Virus record (IMG/VR): IMGVR_UViG_3300033146_003022
Location: 1-36,903 of that record
Strand: one strand, 5' to 3'
DNA length: 36,903 bases
Source: a virus
Shown piece after piece: positions 33,510-36,903 of the stretch. Position numbers and translations under genes: made by a program. Under the pieces are notes generated by a model, which was given only the letters and a program-made list of their open reading frames with translations, searched no databases and had not been told where the DNA came from. Positions within the stretch are counted from its first letter, which is position 1. Every line of letters starts with the position of its first letter.

Positions 33510-33749
33510 ATGATAAAATATATTGAAATAGAACCTACCTATTCAGTTTTAAAAACTGGGAGAGTAAAGATGGTGGCTAGATTAGACGATAAAGTAAATG
33601 AGTTCCTATATGATAAAAAGGAAAGTGACCTAATTAGTTATGAAGTTGTAGGTGAAAAATTCCAATGCTTTTATAGGACAACCAAAACACGGGAACAGTA
33701 TAAAATACCTATCGTTCCTCCAAGTGAACGAGAAAAAACACAAAGATGA
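33510..33749 (+). CDS. Unknown 79-aa protein
   Basis: Preceded by AAACCAAAACAAAG (33496-33509). Probably a small beta-rich domain (VKMVARLDDKVNEFLYD, SYEVVGEKFQCFYRTTK). The stop overlaps the next ATG (ATGA). No known family. Confidence 0.5.
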   Translation: MIKYIEIEPTYSVLKTGRVKMVARLDDKVNEFLYDKKESDLISYEVVGEKFQCFYRTTKTREQYKIPIVPPSEREKTQR

Positions 33750-33859
33750 GTAAAGAAGAGATATTATATTTGCTTAATGCTTTAATGTGGCTGGTTATAT
33801 GTTATACTCCCATTATTCTATATACGCTTTATTACACACGAAACTTAAAACAAAGATGA
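33746..33859 (+). CDS. 37-aa single-pass membrane peptide
   Basis: ATG overlaps the previous stop by 4 bases. Sequence is MSKEEILYLLNALMW then a hydrophobic run (LVICYTPIILYTLYY, about residues 16-30), then a basic end TRNLKQR. The final codons supply the AAAACAAAG leader of the next gene. Likely a real, coupled mini-gene; function unknown. Confidence 0.5.
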   Translation: MSKEEILYLLNALMWLVICYTPIILYTLYYTRNLKQR

Positions 33860-34029
33860 TACTAATACCTGAACCTTACATACCTACACAACATGATATA
33901 ACAGAACGTGCATTATTTATTATGAAATCAAATGTAAGAAGAATGGAGTATATGATAGAATGTGGTTACTATGTTAGTAAGTACAGTGATGAAGAATGGA
34001 AGAAATTTAAAACAAAACAAAGAAGATGA
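33856..34029 (+). CDS. Unknown 57-aa protein
   Basis: The start is taken at 33856, where the A-rich leader and the ATGA overlap occur; a longer frame from 33787 would overlap the upstream mini-gene. Contains ALFIMKSNVRRMEYMIECGYY and YSDEEWKKFKTKQRR. No domain. Confidence 0.5.
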   Translation: MILIPEPYIPTQHDITERALFIMKSNVRRMEYMIECGYYVSKYSDEEWKKFKTKQRR

Positions 34030-34259
34030 GTGAAGAAAAATTAAGATACACATTATGGCAATGTCAGATATGTGAAGATGAATTTATTACAGATTGCAAA
34101 GCGCGACATGATATGGTTTGGTGCAAATGTAAAAAATCGGCTGTTGATGATGAGGAATGGTATAGTAGATTTGTGGGTAAACCTAAAATGTTAGAAGAAT
34201 CAAATACATTGATTCCCATAAATCATTACTTGAAATTAAACAAAGACAAAGATGAGTAG
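34026..34259 (+). CDS. 77-aa zinc-binding-like protein
   Basis: Cysteines in WQCQICEDEF (C-x-x-C) and further in DCKARHDMVWCKCKK suggest a small zinc-binding fold of C4 or C3H type. Overlaps neighbours at both ends (4 and 8 bases). Function unknown. Confidence 0.55.
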   Translation: MSEEKLRYTLWQCQICEDEFITDCKARHDMVWCKCKKSAVDDEEWYSRFVGKPKMLEESNTLIPINHYLKLNKDKDE

Positions 34260-34425
34260 AAGTTCTGAACGATATAAAAGTTTAATAGGGTTGTATGCAA
34301 TCCATAACGGAGAGAAACATAAGATAATTGACCAACATAATGTTCATCCATCTTATATTTACATTGATGATGAACATATGTCATTGTTAGATACTCGTTG
34401 GCCATCAGTAAAAATAGTAAACTAA
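34252..34425 (+). CDS. 57-aa small protein
   Basis: ATG 34252 lies within the end of the upstream gene and follows ACAAAGACAAAG. The product is MSRSSERYKSLIGLYAIHNG followed by a His-rich part (EKHKIIDQHNVHPSYIYID). No motif. Confidence 0.45.
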   Translation: MSRSSERYKSLIGLYAIHNGEKHKIIDQHNVHPSYIYIDDEHMSLLDTRWPSVKIVN

Positions 34426-34432
34426 AACAAAG

Positions 34433-34648
34433 ATGAATAATATAGAAATGACTTCTAAAGATATTGAATTGTTACAACAAACAGTAGAATTTGATTTGAT
34501 TAGATATGATGATAAGGATGATACAGAAAGATATAAGTCTTCATTAGCGCTTCATATGTACAAGATGAAATTTTGGATTGGTAGAAACCGATTTAAAACA
34601 CAGAAAGAGCTTACGGATTTTTTATACAAATATCGTGATGTATATTAA
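34433..34648 (+). CDS. Unknown 71-aa protein
   Basis: Preceded by CTAAAACAAAG. Helical, acidic first half (DIELLQQTVEFDLIRYDDKDD) and basic second half (FWIGRNRFKTQKELTDFLY). No known domain. Confidence 0.5.
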   Translation: MNNIEMTSKDIELLQQTVEFDLIRYDDKDDTERYKSSLALHMYKMKFWIGRNRFKTQKELTDFLYKYRDVY

Positions 34649-34678
34649 AACATAAAGAACTAAACCAAAACAAAGAAG

Positions 34679-34798
34679 ATGGATACGACAAAACTTAATA
34701 AAAAACAAAGAAGGAAAATAAGCATAGATTTTATCTGGTTTTTTATATGTAATTTCTATAGCATTATTAAAAATATAATTAAACCAAAACAAAGATGA
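34679..34798 (+). CDS. 39-aa membrane-like peptide, paralog of 31645-31764
   Basis: Second copy of the MDTTKLNKKQ peptide, with the same hydrophobic FIWFFICNFY and KPKQR end. It is 33 of 39 residues identical to the first copy. The leader AAACCAAAACAAAGAAG lies just upstream and the stop overlaps the next ATG. Confidence 0.55.
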   Translation: MDTTKLNKKQRRKISIDFIWFFICNFYSIIKNIIKPKQR

Positions 34799-34833
34799 GT
34801 AAAGCTACTCCAGTAGCAAAAACTACTAAGTAA
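34795..34833 (+). CDS. 12-aa micro-ORF with A-rich leader
   Basis: ATG in the leader context AAACCAAAACAAAGATG; encodes MSKATPVAKTTK. It contains the inverted repeat GCTACT-CC-AGTAGC (34804-34817). Only its leader and stop overlap argue for translation; it may be a remnant or a leader peptide. Confidence 0.25.
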   Translation: MSKATPVAKTTK

Positions 34834-34875
34834 ACTAAAAATAGCTACTATAGTATTTATTAAACCAAAACAAAG

Positions 34876-35049
34876 ATGGAAAATACAAAAGAAAACATTA
34901 AAAAGATATTCAAAGAAACAAAGGAGGATATTAAGAACGAATTTATCATGGGAGTAGAGAAATACTTTAAAAAGAACAAGCTATTAAGCGACAGACAGTT
35001 TGAATGCTTAATTGAATGGTACAAAAAAGAAATAAAAAAAGATGAGTAA
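34876..35049 (+). CDS. 57-aa basic helical protein
   Basis: Preceded by AAACCAAAACAAAG. Lysine- and glutamate-rich, helical (ENIKKIFKETKEDIK, FIMGVEKYFKKNKLL). Its end overlaps the GH16 gene start by 8 bases, so the two are coupled. Confidence 0.5.
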   Translation: MENTKENIKKIFKETKEDIKNEFIMGVEKYFKKNKLLSDRQFECLIEWYKKEIKKDE

Positions 35050-35776
35050 AATTATAAAATGGCAAGGATATGAATGGTTAACTCAAGAAAGATGGGGTCA
35101 AATACATTCGGGTAAACCAGAATGTTGGTATGATCCATCCGCTGTTGAGATATTATATCATCCTAACAATGATGATGAATTATTATTAAAAACTCATTAT
35201 AATCCAAAGGAATTTAATATATTTGATAATAAAATAATATCTCCAATAGGAGTTGGATTAGTATCTTGCAAAGAGAAATTTTCATATGGTTACTTTGAAA
35301 TAAAGGCGCAATTACCAGAGGGTCCATTATTATGGCCAGCATTTTGGATGTGGTCATGGGATTCATGGCCACCGGAGATAGATGTCTTTGAGGGATATAC
35401 TAATAAGAATGGAAGTTACTTTAATTGGTCACATGAAATGTTGCTTGGTAAATTCTGGAGAACACCGTCTAATATACATTTAGGAAAGTATCCAGATAAT
35501 TATAATATGGGAGCAAAAAATCATTGGTTGGGATTTAAATCTCCTGCTAAAAAGATAAACAAGTATGCTATTGAATGGTTACCGTATAGAATAACTATAT
35601 TATTTAATGATGAGGTTGTTAGAAATATAATAGAACCAAGCATTATAAAACAGTTTAATAATACTAAGATGAATGTTATAATAAACAATTCTATACAAAA
35701 AGAATATTTAGATCACTCTGATGAATCCACCGAAAGTTCTATGAGAGTATCTTCGTTTATATATGAACTATATTAA
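35042..35776 (+). CDS. GH16-type glycoside hydrolase (beta-glucanase/agarase fold)
   Basis: 244 aa with the GH16 catalytic signature E112-I-D114-V-F-E117 in PPEIDVFEGY. E112 is the expected nucleophile and E117 the acid/base. The preceding SYGYFEIKAQLPEGPLLWPAFW is the typical GH16 strand pair, and KYAIEWLPYRITILFNDEVV is the usual late segment. GH16 enzymes cut beta-1,3/1,4 glucans, agar, carrageenan and similar polysaccharides. There is no signal peptide, so release would need lysis or virion association. It could act on host capsule or matrix, or on algal polysaccharides. The substrate cannot be told from sequence. Confidence 0.85.
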   Translation: MSKIIKWQGYEWLTQERWGQIHSGKPECWYDPSAVEILYHPNNDDELLLKTHYNPKEFNIFDNKIISPIGVGLVSCKEKFSYGYFEIKAQLPEGPLLWPAFWMWSWDSWPPEIDVFEGYTNKNGSYFNWSHEMLLGKFWRTPSNIHLGKYPDNYNMGAKNHWLGFKSPAKKINKYAIEWLPYRITILFNDEVVRNIIEPSIIKQFNNTKMNVIINNSIQKEYLDHSDESTESSMRVSSFIYELY

Positions 35777-35781
35777 TAACA

Positions 35782-36312
35782 TTGGGAAATAATAATAAAA
35801 TATTGAGTGTTTTTGATTTTGATGGCGTTTTAGCTGATACAAATTCTAGTGTATATGTCATTAAAAATGAAAAGGTAATTAAAAAACTAACACCAAAGGA
35901 ATACGTAGATTACGAACCATTAGATGGTGAAAGTTTTGATTATAGTGAATTTAACAAGATGATTAAAAATCCAAAGTTAATTGTAAAGAACTTTAAGATT
36001 TTAGTTAATCAATTGGAGAAAGCTAGGAAGAGTCCAAAGGGTTCTAGGAAAGTAACTATATTAACAGCACGTGGAATAGGAATACCAGTAACGGCATTCT
36101 TTAAAACTTTTGGACTTAAGCCATATGTTGTAGCTCTCGGATCTGGTGATCCAAAAGATAAAGCAGATTGGGTAGAGAATGAAATAACTAAACCTAATGG
36201 ATATGATACATTATATTTCATGGATGATGCTGAAGAAAATATAAATGCTATAAATGAAATGTTAAAAAAATATCCAGAAGTAGAATCAGTGGTAACATTA
36301 ATAGAAGAATAA
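35782..36312 (+). CDS. HAD superfamily phosphatase
   Basis: 176 aa with HAD motifs: motif I DFDGVLADT (nucleophile and general acid aspartates near the start), motif II TILTARG and motif IV YFMDDAEENINAI. It resembles small phage nucleotidases and polynucleotide phosphatase domains; the substrate is unknown. A TTG start at 35782, 5 bases after the GH16 stop, is used because no ATG is in place. This start is less certain than the domain. Confidence 0.8.
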   Translation: MGNNNKILSVFDFDGVLADTNSSVYVIKNEKVIKKLTPKEYVDYEPLDGESFDYSEFNKMIKNPKLIVKNFKILVNQLEKARKSPKGSRKVTILTARGIGIPVTAFFKTFGLKPYVVALGSGDPKDKADWVENEITKPNGYDTLYFMDDAEENINAINEMLKKYPEVESVVTLIEE

Positions 36313-36313
36313 A

Positions 36314-36499
36314 ATGAAACATAATACTTATATAGAAGGAAAATATTATAGGGGATTGGGATATTATTTAGGAACTAGAATAACTAACTATCCTAATCCT
36401 AGTGATAACCCACCAGTTAATGAACATATATTTAATACTAAAATATATGATAAAAACGGCGCGGCTGAGTTAAATAGAATAAAGATATATGAATATTAA
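36314..36499 (+). CDS. Unknown 61-aa protein
   Basis: One base after the HAD gene. Tyrosine-rich (KYYRGLGYYLGTRITNY, IKIYEY). Its end overlaps the next gene by 11 bases. No domain recognised. Confidence 0.5.
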   Translation: MKHNTYIEGKYYRGLGYYLGTRITNYPNPSDNPPVNEHIFNTKIYDKNGAAELNRIKIYEY

Positions 36500-36704
36500 A
36501 AGAATAATATCTTTATTATTAATAGCTTTAATAAGCATTGTTATATTTGTAAGTTGTAATACTACTAAGAGAGCTAAGCCATGTTCACAGTGTCCATCTT
36601 ATACTCCTACTATACATCATCATATACATGAAGAATGTATATGTGTTTGGATACCCGGAGAAACTTTTGTAATAGCAGATACGATATATTTAATAGATCT
36701 TTAA
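36489..36704 (+). CDS. Small lipoprotein, His/Cys-rich
   Basis: 71 aa. A basic start MNIKRI and hydrophobic run lead to a lipobox-like FVSC (C23), so the mature protein is probably lipid-anchored in the membrane. The remainder has C32, C35, HHHIH, C50 and C52, a possible metal-binding cluster. Phage lipoproteins often block further infection, but no such evidence is visible. The 3' end overlaps the converging gene by 15 bases. Confidence 0.6.
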   Translation: MNIKRIISLLLIALISIVIFVSCNTTKRAKPCSQCPSYTPTIHHHIHEECICVWIPGETFVIADTIYLIDL

Positions 36705-36903
36705 GTATTTAGAAGCCATTAATAGTACTTCATAATCTCTATCTCCTCTTAGATCTAGAAGTTTTCTAAATTTAGGATTTCCATGCACCGCTCTTATTAC
36801 ATCGTCATAGTCATCATACCTTAATTGTGATATTGCATGTATTGGAGTATTTGGATTCTCAGCTACTCTTTCTCTAATCTTCCAGGATTTTGCGAAACTT
36901 AGT
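36690..36903 (-). CDS. LRV/HEAT-like repeat protein (C-terminal part; 5' end outside the window)
   Basis: An open frame enters at the right edge on the minus strand and stops at 36690-36692 (70 residues visible). ERVAENPNTPIHAISQLRYDD and VIRAVHGNPKFRKLLDLRGD follow the leucine-rich-repeat-variant pattern (V-x-x-N-P-N-T-P-x-x-x-L). Such repeats make binding surfaces; the partner is unknown. At least two repeats are in view. Confidence 0.6.
   Translation of the reverse strand, partial: LSFAKSWKIRERVAENPNTPIHAISQLRYDDYDDVIRAVHGNPKFRKLLDLRGDRDYEVLLMASKYLKIY

Larger units (their letters stand above)
31631..34878 (+). repeat. Family of repeated A-rich gene leaders (AAACCAAAACAAAG-ATG)
   Basis: Twelve starts in this stretch have AAACCAAAACAAAG or a close variant directly before the ATG: 31645, 31761, 31982, 33510, 33746, 33856, 34026, 34252, 34433, 34679, 34795 and 34876. 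Six are exact 14-base copies (before 31761, 31982, 33510, 34795 and 34876, and before 34679 with AAG added). In several cases the copy also encodes the KPKQR end of the preceding gene. In Bacteroidota, Shine-Dalgarno use is rare and A-rich leaders are favoured, so a translation-initiation role is the best explanation. Confidence 0.75.

Noticed and set aside
33787-33855. An upstream extension of the 57-aa gene starting at 33787
   Set aside because: The extension lies inside the coupled 37-aa membrane peptide gene. The leader and ATGA overlap point to 33856 as the start.
1-36903. tRNA genes, CRISPR arrays, insertion sequences
   Set aside because: No cloverleaf-like sequence, regularly spaced repeat array, transposase or terminal inverted repeat pair was noticed. 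The direct repeats found are gene leaders or a paralog pair.

Overview
The window is part of a tailed-phage genome of the T4 lineage (myovirus type) that most likely infects a Bacteroidota host. T4-type markers include the UvsW helicase, a likely UvsY end fragment, the gp43-type polymerase (C-terminal half), gp61 primase, gp4 head-completion nuclease, gp20 portal, a gp13-like neck protein, a gp25-type baseplate wedge, ATP-dependent DNA ligase and thymidylate synthase. Host evidence is indirect. The phage-encoded sigma factor opens like the short primary sigma factors of Bacteroidota, and genes have A-rich leaders instead of Shine-Dalgarno sequences. Base composition is very AT-rich. No tRNA, CRISPR array or insertion sequence was seen, and no gene-free stretch reaches 300 bases.

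Layout. (1) 1-1992, plus: recombination genes (UvsY-like end, UvsW). (2) 1989-4398, minus: a cysteine-rich microprotein, two proteins sharing one N-terminal leader, a PhoH-like ATPase broken into two frames, and an unknown protein. (3) 4449-7033, plus: replication (polymerase C-terminal half, primase). (4) 7059-11696, plus: head genes (small acidic protein, gp4, DUF932 protein, unknown protein, portal). (5) 11693-14874, minus: gp25, gp13-like neck protein and several probable internal head proteins. (6) 14947-15359, plus: two small genes. (7) 15361-24865, minus: a long late block with a 510-aa peptidoglycan-binding protein, a frameshifted membrane/GAF-like protein, a 622-aa SH3b protein and a 1399-aa protein. 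(8) 24921-27181, plus: sigma factor and small genes. (9) 27185-28342, minus: a protein with a duplicated leader. (10) 28442-36704, plus: separate 3'-5' exonuclease, DNA ligase, thymidylate synthase, about 20 tiny genes (many preceded by a repeated A-rich leader), a GH16-type glycanase, a HAD phosphatase and a lipoprotein. A minus-strand repeat protein runs off the right end.

How it fits together. At least eleven minus- or plus-strand proteins begin with a short basic/aromatic peptide ending in (I/L)xE. This is the form of T4 capsid-targeting sequences cut by the prohead protease, so the phage appears to load many proteins into its head. Upstream of these late genes I see TATAAATA or AATAAATA, like the T4 late promoter. 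Rightward replication and metabolic genes instead follow a second motif, TTTAGTATAATAT. Three short divergent spacers carry both motifs pointing outward, and a fourth carries the late motif with only a weak copy of the second, which suggests compact early/late switches. Three genes show frame breaks (uvsW start, phoH, GAF-like gene). These may be real decay or single-base sequence errors.
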